Of a stretch of 64,000 bases of DNA, positions 1 to 8,081 are shown in pieces. Source of the DNA: Kitasatospora aureofaciens (GTDB lineage Bacteria; Actinomycetota; Actinomycetes; Streptomycetales; Streptomycetaceae); contig JODU01000033.1 of NCBI GenBank assembly GCA_000720845.1, positions 1-64,000 on the forward strand, read 5' to 3'. Positions within the stretch are counted from its first letter, which is position 1. The number at the start of each line of letters is the position of its first letter. The translations under genes were made by a program, and so were the position numbers. The notes beneath the pieces were generated by a model. That model was not told the DNA's origin, ran no database searches, and was given only the letters and a program-made list of their open reading frames with translations.

Positions 1-463
1 GCTTCCAGGCCTCGGCGAGGTCGGGCAGGAGGATGCGCCAGGACACACCGTCCACGACCAGGTGATGCAGCACGATCACCAGCCGGCCACCGGATGGCGC
101 GTCGAACCACACGAACCGCGCCATCACCCCCGCCGCCGGGTCCAACAAACCCGTCGCCGTGTCGAGTTCACGCTCGGCCCGCTCGTACCAGGCCGCATCC
201 CAGGACCCGTCGGCCTCCACCCGCTCGACCAGCGCGGCCACGTCGACCGAACCGGGAGCGCCGACCTCCAGGCCGCCCTCCACCAGCCGCGAACGCAGCA
301 GATCGTGCCGGTCCCACACCGCCGACAGCGTGGCCACCAGCCCCGCCCGGTCGATCCCCCGGTTCTGGAAGACCTCGCGCGGGGTCACCTCCACGCCCCG
401 GGCACGTGCCCGGGAGACGACCTGGATGGAGCGGATGCTGTCACCGCCCACGACGAAGAAGTC
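1..463 (-). pseudogene. NRPS PCP-epimerization part, out of frame with its module (partial)
   Basis: Read on the minus strand from 463 to the window edge, this frame begins inside a peptidyl carrier protein. The 4'-phosphopantetheine site is seen as DFFVVGGDSIRS, followed by the usual helix ending in VFQNR. It then runs straight into an epimerization domain: WDRHDLLRSRLV, then HHLVVDGVSWRIL, the E-domain catalytic His motif. The preceding C-A frame stops at 441, so a -1/+1 shift separates the two. The start of the carrier domain and about 60 residues between carrier and E domain, including the first E motif, are absent. The gene continues beyond the window. An epimerase here would give the module a D-configured residue. 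Either a real pseudogene or an assembly collapse in repetitive NRPS DNA explains it. Confidence 0.75.
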
Positions 464-3086
464 CCAGGACCACGAACGCGGACGGCACCATGTACTCGGG
501 CAACCGGGCCGAGACGAACCTGCGCAGCTCCGGCACCGACACCCCCGCCGTCAGGTCGACGTGCAGGTCGCCGATGCTCTCGGCCGCGCCGGGGTCGTTG
601 CCGATGACGCCCACGGGGACGACGTATCCGACCAGTTGCCTGGTGCCGGCGTGTTCGTGCACGGAGACCACGGCCTGGGCGACGCCGGGGTGGGCGGCGA
701 GGGCCGCCTCCACCTCGCCCGGCTCGATGCGCAGACCGCGGATCTTCACCTGACCGTCGCCCCGGCCGACGTACTCCAGGCGGCCGTCGCGGTTCCAGCG
801 GGCCAGGTCGCCGGTGCGGTACATGCGCGAGCCCGCCGGGCCGAAGAGGTCCGGAAGGAAGCGTTCCGCCGTCAGTCCGGGGCGTCCCTGGTAGCCGCGG
901 GCGACCGCACCGGCGACGTACAGCTCGCCGACCACGCCCGGCGGCACGGGCGTCAGCCCCGGTCCGAGCACGTAGGCGCGCATGTTGCCCAGGGGCTCTC
1001 CGATCGGCACGCTGCGCGAGGTGTCCCAGTCCTCGGCCGCGTCCACCGTGAAGGTACCGGCGTAGAAGCTCTCGGTCTGGCCGTAGCTGTTGACGACCCG
1101 CACACCCGGAAACGCCTTGCGGGCCCGCTCCACCAGCGTGGCGGGCAGCGCCTCGCCCGCGAACACGAGGGTCTGCACGCTGGTGGTGCCCGCAATCCGG
1201 TCGAGGACCTCGGAGAACACCGACGGGACCGAGCTGATCACGCTGCCGTGCCAGTGGTCGCGTTCGCCCAGCTCCAGGACGTCACGGACCACCTCGACGC
1301 TGCCGCCGGTGGTGAGCGCCGTCATGATCTCGAACACCGACACGTCGAAGTTGACCGACGTACCGGCCAGCATCTTGCGGCCCGGGCCCATGCCGACGAC
1401 CGCCGCCAGCCGCAGCACGCCGTTGACCACCCCGTGGTGGGTGATGGCCACGCCCTTGGGGACACCGGTCGAGCCCGAGGTGTACATCACGTACGCGAGG
1501 TTGTCGGGGCGCAGGACGGCCTCGACGGGGCCCGCTTCCGGGCGGTCCAGGTCCAGCTCGTCCAGCAGCAGCACCGGCACGTCGTGCCCGGGCAGCTCGC
1601 CGCCGGTCCCGGCGTCGGTGAGCAGGAGGGCGGGGGCGGCCTGGCCCAGGACCAGGCCGAGGCGGGCGCTGGGGAAGCGCGGGTCGATCGGCAGGTAGGC
1701 GGCGCCCGACTTGAGGATGCCGAGCATCGCCACGACCAGATCGGCGGAACGGCGCTCCCCGGGGAGCAGCACGTCGGCGGTGCCCACCGGGCGGGACGGG
1801 TCGGTCACGAAGTCCCGCAGCACCCGCAGGAAGCGGGGTCCGAACCGCTCCACCGTCTCCCGGTCGAACAGGTCGGTGGCGTACTCCAGGACGCAGCGCA
1901 TGCCGCCGTCGGCGGGGTCGACGGCGAAGTTGAACTCCAGGTCGAACTTGGCGGTGTGGGTGGGCACCGCCTCCAGCCGTCCCCGCACGCCCGGCAGGTC
2001 CAGCTCCAGGACGTCGTTGCTCTGCCAGGTGAACATCACCTGGAACAGCGGGTGGTAGGCGGTGGAGCGCTCCGGGTTGAGCACTTCCACCAGCCGCTCG
2101 AACGGCGCGTCCTGGTTGTCGTAGGCGGCCAGGGCCCGGTCCGCGACCCGGGCGAGCGCCTCGGCGAAGGACGGGTTGCCGGAGAGGTCGGCGCGCAGCA
2201 CCCAGGTGTTGACGAAGAAGCCGACGAGGTCGAGCAGCGCCTCGTCGGTGCGGCCGGCGATGGTGGCGCCGAGGGGAACGTCGTCCCCGGCGCCGAGCCG
2301 GTGCAGCAGCACCGCGAGCGCGGTCTGCATGACCATGGGGGTGGTGGCCCCGTGCTCGGCGGCCAGGCGTTCGGCCGCCTCGACCAGCTCCGGGTCGACG
2401 GCGAAGTCCACCATGTCGCCGCGGTGGCTGATCGCCGCCGGGCGGGGCCGGTCGGTGGGCAGCTGGAGCTGCTCCGGAAGGCCGGCCAGCGCCTCGCGCC
2501 AGTAGTCGAGCTGCTGGGAGAGGACGCTGTCCGGGTCGTCCTCGTCGCCGAGCAGCTCGCGCTGCCACAGCGTGTAGTCCCGGTACTGGACCGGGAGTTC
2601 CTCCCAGTCCGGGACGTCGGAGGCGACGCGTGCGGTGTAGGCGGTGGTCAGGTCCCGGGTGAGGGGCTCCATCGACTCGCCGTCGGCCGCGATGTGGTGG
2701 ATGTTCAGCACCAGCAGGTGGGTCTCGGGACCGGTGCGCACCAGTACGGCCCGCACCGGGATCTCGGCCGCGAGATCGAAGTGGTGTCCGCCGACCTCGG
2801 CGACCACGGCATCCACCCCGTCGGGGGTGGTCTCGACGAGGGGGACGTCCAGGCGCAGTCCGTCCGCCGGGACGACGTGCTGGCCCGGCACCCCGTGCTC
2901 GTCGACGACGAACACGGTGCGCAGGCTCTCGTGGCGGATCACCACGTCACGCAGCGCCGCCGAGAGCGCCGCCACGTCGAGCCGTCCCCGCAGGTGCAGC
3001 AGGAACGGGATGTTGTACGTCGCCGAGGGTCCCTCGAAGCGGTCGATGAACCAGAGGCGCCGCTGCGCGAAGGACAAGGGGATCAT
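441..3086 (-). CDS. NRPS condensation-adenylation module, internally deleted, frame closes early
   Basis: First elongation module of a nonribosomal peptide synthetase. The ATG at 3086 has GAGGAG about 10 bases upstream and opens at the C1 motif (LSFAQRRLWF), so this protein accepts an acyl chain from a separate starter protein. The C-domain active site is HHIAADG (about residue 130). The adenylation domain shows A3 (YTSGSTGVPKG), A5 (NSYGQTES), A7 (YRTGDL) and A8 (GQVKIRGLRIEPGEVE). Two blocks are missing. About 80 residues between the end of C and A2 are gone, so no A1 motif is seen. Everything from LPEYMVPSAFVVL to the carrier domain is also gone, including the A10 lysine. The second loss shifts the frame and ends the ORF at 441. 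Hand alignment to GrsA gives specificity positions D-V-F-S-V-A-S-Y-A. As encoded, it should not adenylate normally. Confidence 0.85.
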   Translation of the reverse strand: MIPLSFAQRRLWFIDRFEGPSATYNIPFLLHLRGRLDVAALSAALRDVVIRHESLRTVFVVDEHGVPGQHVVPADGLRLDVPLVETTPDGVDAVVAEVGGHHFDLAAEIPVRAVLVRTGPETHLLVLNIHHIAADGESMEPLTRDLTTAYTARVASDVPDWEELPVQYRDYTLWQRELLGDEDDPDSVLSQQLDYWREALAGLPEQLQLPTDRPRPAAISHRGDMVDFAVDPELVEAAERLAAEHGATTPMVMQTALAVLLHRLGAGDDVPLGATIAGRTDEALLDLVGFFVNTWVLRADLSGNPSFAEALARVADRALAAYDNQDAPFERLVEVLNPERSTAYHPLFQVMFTWQSNDVLELDLPGVRGRLEAVPTHTAKFDLEFNFAVDPADGGMRCVLEYATDLFDRETVERFGPRFLRVLRDFVTDPSRPVGTADVLLPGERRSADLVVAMLGILKSGAAYLPIDPRFPSARLGLVLGQAAPALLLTDAGTGGELPGHDVPVLLLDELDLDRPEAGPVEAVLRPDNLAYVMYTSGSTGVPKGVAITHHGVVNGVLRLAAVVGMGPGRKMLAGTSVNFDVSVFEIMTALTTGGSVEVVRDVLELGERDHWHGSVISSVPSVFSEVLDRIAGTTSVQTLVFAGEALPATLVERARKAFPGVRVVNSYGQTESFYAGTFTVDAAEDWDTSRSVPIGEPLGNMRAYVLGPGLTPVPPGVVGELYVAGAVARGYQGRPGLTAERFLPDLFGPAGSRMYRTGDLARWNRDGRLEYVGRGDGQVKIRGLRIEPGEVEAALAAHPGVAQAVVSVHEHAGTRQLVGYVVPVGVIGNDPGAAESIGDLHVDLTAGVSVPELRRFVSARLPEYMVPSAFVVLGLLRRGR

Positions 3087-3171
3087 GTGGCGTCTACTCC
3101 TCGATCAGTCGTCCTGCGCCTGTGGTCGCGGCCGGCAGGAAACCTCCGGTGACGGGCTGCCGGACCGCCGG

Positions 3172-6100
3172 TCAGCCGGCCGTGTGCTGTTTGACGACCG
3201 CGGCCATGCCCGCCACGGTCGGGTTCTCGTAGAGCTCCTGCGTGGTGACCCGGACGCCGAGCTTCTGCTCGGTCAGGGCCAGCAGCCGGGTGGCGCGCAG
3301 CGAGTTGCCACCGAGTTCGAAGAACGACTCGTCCCGGCCGACGTCGGCCCGGACCAGCGCGTCCGCCCACAGGCCGGCGAGTTCGCTCTCCAGGCCCTCG
3401 CGCGGGGGTGTCGCCCTGCGCCGGGCCCGCTCGGGCGCCGTGTCGGCCAGCAGCCGGGCGGCGTCCACCTCGCCGTAGGCGTCGCGGGGAATGCGGGGGA
3501 CCGGGGCCAGGCGCACCGGCACGGGGCTCGCCGGGCCGGTGGCGAGCGCGTCGCGCAGGGCGCCGGGGTCGGCGCCGTCACTGACGTAGGCCAGGACGAT
3601 CTCGCCGACCCGCAGCCGCTGCGGTACGAGTTCCGCGACCACGGCGGGGTTGCGCGGGTCGAGGCCGACGATCGTGTACGGGCCGGGCAGCGCCGTGCCC
3701 TCCAGGAAGAGCCGCAGTCCGGTGTCCGGGTCGATGCTGCGGAAGCCGCGGTGCTCGGCGGCGGCCTGCGAGCGGTCCCGGTTCATGCCGACGCCGGTCC
3801 ACTGGCTCCAGGCCAGGCAGTGCACCCGGCGCCCGCGCTCGTGGTGCCAGTGCTCGGCGAACCCGCTGAGGAAGCTGCTGGCGGTGGCGTAGGCACCGAA
3901 GGAGTGCCCGCCGAACTCGCCGTTGACGGAGCCGAACAGCACCAGCGAGGCGTCCGGACGGTCCTCCAGGGCGCGGGCGAGGGCCAGGGTGCCCGCGACC
4001 TTGGCCCGGTACTGATCGGCGTACACCTCGGCGCTCTCGTTCACGATGAGGTGCCGGTCGAGGTCGGCCCACTGCCCGGTGGGATCGGCCGCCGCCAGGT
4101 GCAGTACGCCGTCCAGGGCGCGTCCCCAGCGCTGCTCGGCGGCGCCGATCGCGGCACCGACCGCGTCGGCGTCGGCGACGTCCAGCCGCTCGTACGCCAC
4201 CTCGCCGAGCCGGGCGAGGGCGGCGAGGCGCTCGCCCCGGTCGCCCTCGGCGGGCGAGCGGCCCACCAGGAGCAGCCGTACTCCGTAGGAGGCCAGCAGA
4301 TAGCCGGCGATGTCGTGCGCGATGCCGCCGAGCCCTCCGGTGACCAGGTAGAGGCCGCCGGCGGTGACGGGGTCGGCGGGGGCCGGACCGTCGGTGTCCA
4401 GGGGCGCGAGCCGGGGCTGGAGGCGGACACCGTCGCGGGCGGCGACGAGTCCGGTGCGCTGCGGGGCGGCCAGTTCGGCGCGCAGCGCGGCGGCCCAGCC
4501 TCCCGGGTCGGCGGGCAGGTCGAGCTGCTTCACCGGCAGCGGCGCGGCCTCGCCGATCGCGGTGCGTACGAAGCCGGGCAGCGCGCAGGTGCCGAGGTCG
4601 ACGCGGTCGCCGTCCCGGACGTGGAAGGCGCCGGAGGTGAGCACCAGCAGCCGGGGCCGGCCGGACTCGCCGCCGGTGAGGGCGGCGAGCAGGGCGGTGA
4701 GTTCGGCGGTGGCCGTCGCCAGACGCTCGGCGGGCTCGCCGGTCAGGGCGAGCGGCAGCGCGTGCACGACGGTGCCGATCGCGCCGTAGCGCTCGGTGAC
4801 CGAGGCCAGCAGCCGCTTCAGCTGCGCCCGGTCGGCGGCGGGAACGCGGTAGCGGTACGGCATCTCCTGGGCGAGGTCCGCGCCCCGGCGTACGGCGACG
4901 AACGGGCCGTCCAGACCGAGCCGTTCGAGGTCGCCGTCCTCGCCGAGGACCACGGTGACGCCCTGCCCGGCGCCGTCGGCCGGGGGTGCGGCATCGTCCA
5001 CCGGCACCCACTGCCGGGTGGAGAACCAGGTGTCCGGCGCCGGGTCCTCCTCGGCGGCGGCCGGGTCGCTCACCCGGTCGGCGAACCGTCCGGAGCGCAG
5101 GTCGGCGACCAGCGCGGCCCGTTGGATCTTGCCGCTCGCGGTCTTGTGGAACTCGCCCTCGGTGACCGGCACCAGCAGGTCGGGCGCGATCCCGGACTCG
5201 CGTACGAGGATCGCCCGCGCCTGTTCCTTCGTGGCGGCCAGCGCGTCCGCGTCCCAGCTCACCGGAACGAAGAAGACGACCAGCTGGTCGGTGGCGGCAC
5301 CGGGTTCGCGCACGCCGGCGGCGGCGGAGAAGGTGACGCGCACTCCGTCGACCCGCTCGACCACGCTCTCCAGCTCGTGCGCCATGTAGTTGATGCCGCG
5401 CACGATGATCTGGTCCTTGCGGCGCCCGGCGATCACCACCTCGCCGTCCGTGACGAAGGCCAGGTCGCCGGTGCGGAACCAGCCCCGGTCGTCGAAGGCC
5501 TCCCGGTTCGCCTCCTCGTTGCCGAAGTAGCGGGCCATGATCGTGGACCCGGTGACCCGCAGCTCGCCCATCCGGCCCTCGGGCAGCGCCGTGCCGTCCT
5601 CGTCCACGATCCGCAGCCGCACCCCGGGGATGGGCCGCCCGACGCGGGAGAGGACCACGGCGTCGGGGTGGTCCGGCGGGAGGTGGCGCACGCTCTGCCC
5701 GAAGGAGGCCGGGTCGACGGCGACGGTGCCCGCGGCCGGGTCGTCCAGGCTCTGGCGGGTGTAGGTGATCCCGGAGCAGGTCTCGGACATGCCCCACGCG
5801 GGCACCATCGCGTCGGCGGGCAGCCCGTGCGGGGCGAGGAGTCCGAGGAACCGGTGGCTCGTGGCGGCGATCACCGGCTCGCCGCCGTTGGTGATCTCCC
5901 GCAGGCAGGACAGGTCCCAGGAGCGTCCCGAGATGTCGTCGGCCCGCTCGTTGACCATCGCCATGGCGAAGTTGGGGGCCCAGGTGTTGGTGGCGCGGTA
6001 CCGGTCGGCCCAGTCGAACCACAGCAGCGGGTCGGCGAGGAAGTGCTCGATCTTGGCGTTGACGTGCAGACAGCGCAGGAAGACGTCACGGATGTTGTAG

Positions 6101-6990
6101 AAGGCCACCGTGACGTGGTCGAACGGCATCCAGATCAGGCTGACGTCGTCCTCGGTCAGCCCGCAGTGCCGGGCGACGGCGAAGGACCGGGAGACCACGG
6201 AGGCGTTGGTGTGCTGCACGCACTTGGGGACACCGGTGCTGCCGGAGGTGAGCAGGTTGAGCACCGGGGAGTCCCAGCCGGCCGGGAACCAGTCCTTGTC
6301 GGCGGGGTGCGCGGCGAGTTCCTCCACGGTCAGCACCCGCACGTCCGGCTCGTCCCACAGCCGGCGCACCCCGGCCAGGGCCTCGGCGGTGCCGGCGTCG
6401 GTGACCAGGACCGGCCGGTCCAGCAGCCGCCAGGCGCCCAGCAGTTTGCGGTTGGTCTCGTTCTCGGTGGCGTACGTGGTGGCCACGGCGACGGGCGTCG
6501 GCACGAAACCGCCGAGGACGCACGCCCAGAACGCGGTGAGGTAGCCGCGGTTGTCGTCGAACACGAACAGCGCGGCGTCCCCCGGCCGCAGGCCCGCGGC
6601 ACGGAACCCGGCGAGCACGTGCTGGGCCTCCTCCAGCAGCTCGCGGTAGGTCTGCAGGACGTCCTCGCGGCCGGCCCGGATGTACACCGTTCCCTTGTCC
6701 GGGGCGAGTTCGGCCGCGCGGCGCAGCCCTTCCTGCAAGGTCCCGGGGGCGTCGTCGGGCAGGCGCAGGTCACCGCCGTACAGCTCGACGGGCGGCAGGA
6801 CGGCATCCGTGTCCAGGGCCGCGGGCACCGGCTCGGCGGCGGGCGGGGCGCTCCGGCCGGGCCGGGGCGGCTCGGCGGCGCGCAGGCCCCGGCGGGCGAC
6901 GGCGGCCGCGTCGAGGACGCCGGGCAGGCCCCGGACCGTGTCGGCGAGGCCGGCCAGCAGGCCGGGTCCGGTGGGGTCGACAGAGGTCAT
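3172..6990 (-). CDS. Starter protein: acyl-AMP ligase - ketoreductase - carrier protein
   Basis: A 1272-residue NRPS/PKS starter. Residues about 100-640 form an acyl-adenylating enzyme: LLTSGSTGVPKC near 248, AWGMSETCSG, RTGDLAF, RRKDQIIVRGINY, and an intact A10 lysine in TASGKIQRAAL. Next come a PKS-type ketoreductase with its structural half, the Rossmann motif TGGLGGI near 880, and catalytic Ser (LFGSVNGEFGG) and Tyr (AYATASSFLS). A C-terminal carrier domain carries ELGGNSLRATR near 1228. Between KR and carrier, VPRIPRDAYGEVDAARL looks like a degenerate A10 region, as in the pseudo-Asub of keto-acid-selecting modules (StsA, cereulide, valinomycin synthetases). It probably loads a keto acid and reduces it to a hydroxyacyl starter; a fatty-acid substrate is the alternative. 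ATG 6990 has GGAGGAG and overlaps the thioesterase stop by four bases. Confidence 0.9.
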   Translation of the reverse strand: MTSVDPTGPGLLAGLADTVRGLPGVLDAAAVARRGLRAAEPPRPGRSAPPAAEPVPAALDTDAVLPPVELYGGDLRLPDDAPGTLQEGLRRAAELAPDKGTVYIRAGREDVLQTYRELLEEAQHVLAGFRAAGLRPGDAALFVFDDNRGYLTAFWACVLGGFVPTPVAVATTYATENETNRKLLGAWRLLDRPVLVTDAGTAEALAGVRRLWDEPDVRVLTVEELAAHPADKDWFPAGWDSPVLNLLTSGSTGVPKCVQHTNASVVSRSFAVARHCGLTEDDVSLIWMPFDHVTVAFYNIRDVFLRCLHVNAKIEHFLADPLLWFDWADRYRATNTWAPNFAMAMVNERADDISGRSWDLSCLREITNGGEPVIAATSHRFLGLLAPHGLPADAMVPAWGMSETCSGITYTRQSLDDPAAGTVAVDPASFGQSVRHLPPDHPDAVVLSRVGRPIPGVRLRIVDEDGTALPEGRMGELRVTGSTIMARYFGNEEANREAFDDRGWFRTGDLAFVTDGEVVIAGRRKDQIIVRGINYMAHELESVVERVDGVRVTFSAAAGVREPGAATDQLVVFFVPVSWDADALAATKEQARAILVRESGIAPDLLVPVTEGEFHKTASGKIQRAALVADLRSGRFADRVSDPAAAEEDPAPDTWFSTRQWVPVDDAAPPADGAGQGVTVVLGEDGDLERLGLDGPFVAVRRGADLAQEMPYRYRVPAADRAQLKRLLASVTERYGAIGTVVHALPLALTGEPAERLATATAELTALLAALTGGESGRPRLLVLTSGAFHVRDGDRVDLGTCALPGFVRTAIGEAAPLPVKQLDLPADPGGWAAALRAELAAPQRTGLVAARDGVRLQPRLAPLDTDGPAPADPVTAGGLYLVTGGLGGIAHDIAGYLLASYGVRLLLVGRSPAEGDRGERLAALARLGEVAYERLDVADADAVGAAIGAAEQRWGRALDGVLHLAAADPTGQWADLDRHLIVNESAEVYADQYRAKVAGTLALARALEDRPDASLVLFGSVNGEFGGHSFGAYATASSFLSGFAEHWHHERGRRVHCLAWSQWTGVGMNRDRSQAAAEHRGFRSIDPDTGLRLFLEGTALPGPYTIVGLDPRNPAVVAELVPQRLRVGEIVLAYVSDGADPGALRDALATGPASPVPVRLAPVPRIPRDAYGEVDAARLLADTAPERARRRATPPREGLESELAGLWADALVRADVGRDESFFELGGNSLRATRLLALTEQKLGVRVTTQELYENPTVAGMAAVVKQHTAG

Positions 6991-7772
6991 GCGCTCCTCC
7001 GGTTCGTCACGGGGGCCAGCGGCGTCCGGCCGATCAGGTCGACGACGTCGGCGGGAGAGTCCAGGAAGTAGAAGTGGCCGCCGGGGTAGAACTCGGCGCG
7101 GAACTCGCCGGTGGTGTGCTCCTCCCACCGCTTCACCTCGTCGAGCGGCGCCCGCGGGTCCGACTCGCCGCACAGCACGGTGACGGGGACGTCCAGCGGG
7201 TCGCCCGGCTCGACGTGGTGCCGCTCCCAGAGCGTGAAGTCCGCCCGGAGCGTGTAGAGCATCGCCTCCAGCACGTCCTCGTCGTCGGCGACCTCGGGGT
7301 CGATGCCGCCCAGGGAGAGGATCTCGGCGGCGAACTCCTCGTCGGGCAGGGTGTGCAGCCGGCGGACCGTGGAGTGGCCGGGGGCGGGCTGCGCGGACAG
7401 GAACAGGTGCGCGGGGGTCCGCCTGCCGCGCGCCGACAGGGCCCGGGTCAGCTCGTAGGCGAGGGTCGCGCCGGCGGAGTGCCCGAAGAAGGCGAACGGC
7501 AGGTCGAGCACGGGCCGCAGCGCGTGGGTCAGCGTCTCGACGAGCGGTGCGGCCTCGGTGAACGGCTCCTCGGCGATGCGGTTCTGCCGCCCGGGCAGCT
7601 GGACGGCGACCAGCTCGATCTCCGGGGGCAGCAGACCGGCCCAGTCCGCGTAGGCGGAAGCCCCGGCTCCGGCGTGCGGGAAGCAGATCAGCCGCCGGGT
7701 GGCCCGGGGCCGCGCGGCCCGCCAGACGTACGGGGTCCGGGGGGCGAGTTCCTGGTTTTCGGGCAGGGTCAT
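6987..7772 (-). CDS. Type II thioesterase of the NRPS cluster
   Basis: A 261-residue alpha/beta hydrolase of the external (type II) thioesterase family, which clears wrongly loaded carrier domains. It shows ICFPHAGAGASAY near the N-terminus (oxyanion region), the nucleophile in FFGHSAGATLAYE (Ser about 98), the acid in CGESDPRAPLDEV and the catalytic His in YPGGHFYFL. The frame stays open another 97 codons upstream, but that stretch has no family similarity. The ATG at 7772 has GAGGAG at proper spacing and gives the normal family length, so it is preferred. The stop overlaps the starter-protein ATG (ATGA), which points to translational coupling. Confidence 0.93.
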   Translation of the reverse strand: MTLPENQELAPRTPYVWRAARPRATRRLICFPHAGAGASAYADWAGLLPPEIELVAVQLPGRQNRIAEEPFTEAAPLVETLTHALRPVLDLPFAFFGHSAGATLAYELTRALSARGRRTPAHLFLSAQPAPGHSTVRRLHTLPDEEFAAEILSLGGIDPEVADDEDVLEAMLYTLRADFTLWERHHVEPGDPLDVPVTVLCGESDPRAPLDEVKRWEEHTTGEFRAEFYPGGHFYFLDSPADVVDLIGRTPLAPVTNRRSA

Positions 7773-8081
7773 CTGCGGCTGCTCCTCGCTCGTTTTCGCG
7801 CAGCCCGGCGCCAGGAGAACATGACGGCGGTCCGCTGTGGGAAAAGGCCCCGGAAAGTCGATCGGAAAGTGGTCGTCGATTGCTTCGGGGCGTCGAGACT
7901 CGAAATCAGGAGTTACGGGGCGAGCCTGCTGCCCGCGCCGTCGTTCCGGAACAGAAAAAGACTCGGCAGCCGTGCCGGTGCCCGCGCATCCATTGAAGTC
8001 CCCCGTCGTGGAATTAACCGGCCCCCGGCCGGAATCCAGCCCCCATGCCGTGCTTACCTTCATCCCTGTGCGCGGCCGCAG
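7773..8081. other. Gap between halogenase and thioesterase genes
   Basis: Non-coding 309 bases, somewhat richer in A/T than the flanking genes. They presumably hold a promoter for the thioesterase-starter-NRPS genes. I see no terminator hairpin and no convincing small ORF here. A palindrome lies just inside the halogenase 3' end. Confidence 0.5.

Noticed and set aside
159..3152. Very long plus-strand open frames opposite the NRPS (and likewise opposite most large genes)
   Set aside because: High-GC DNA leaves reverse frames open. They have no family motifs and lie antisense to clear NRPS domains.
7773..8063. Upstream extension of the thioesterase by 97 codons
   Set aside because: No family similarity there, and ATG 7772 has a good ribosome site and gives normal length.
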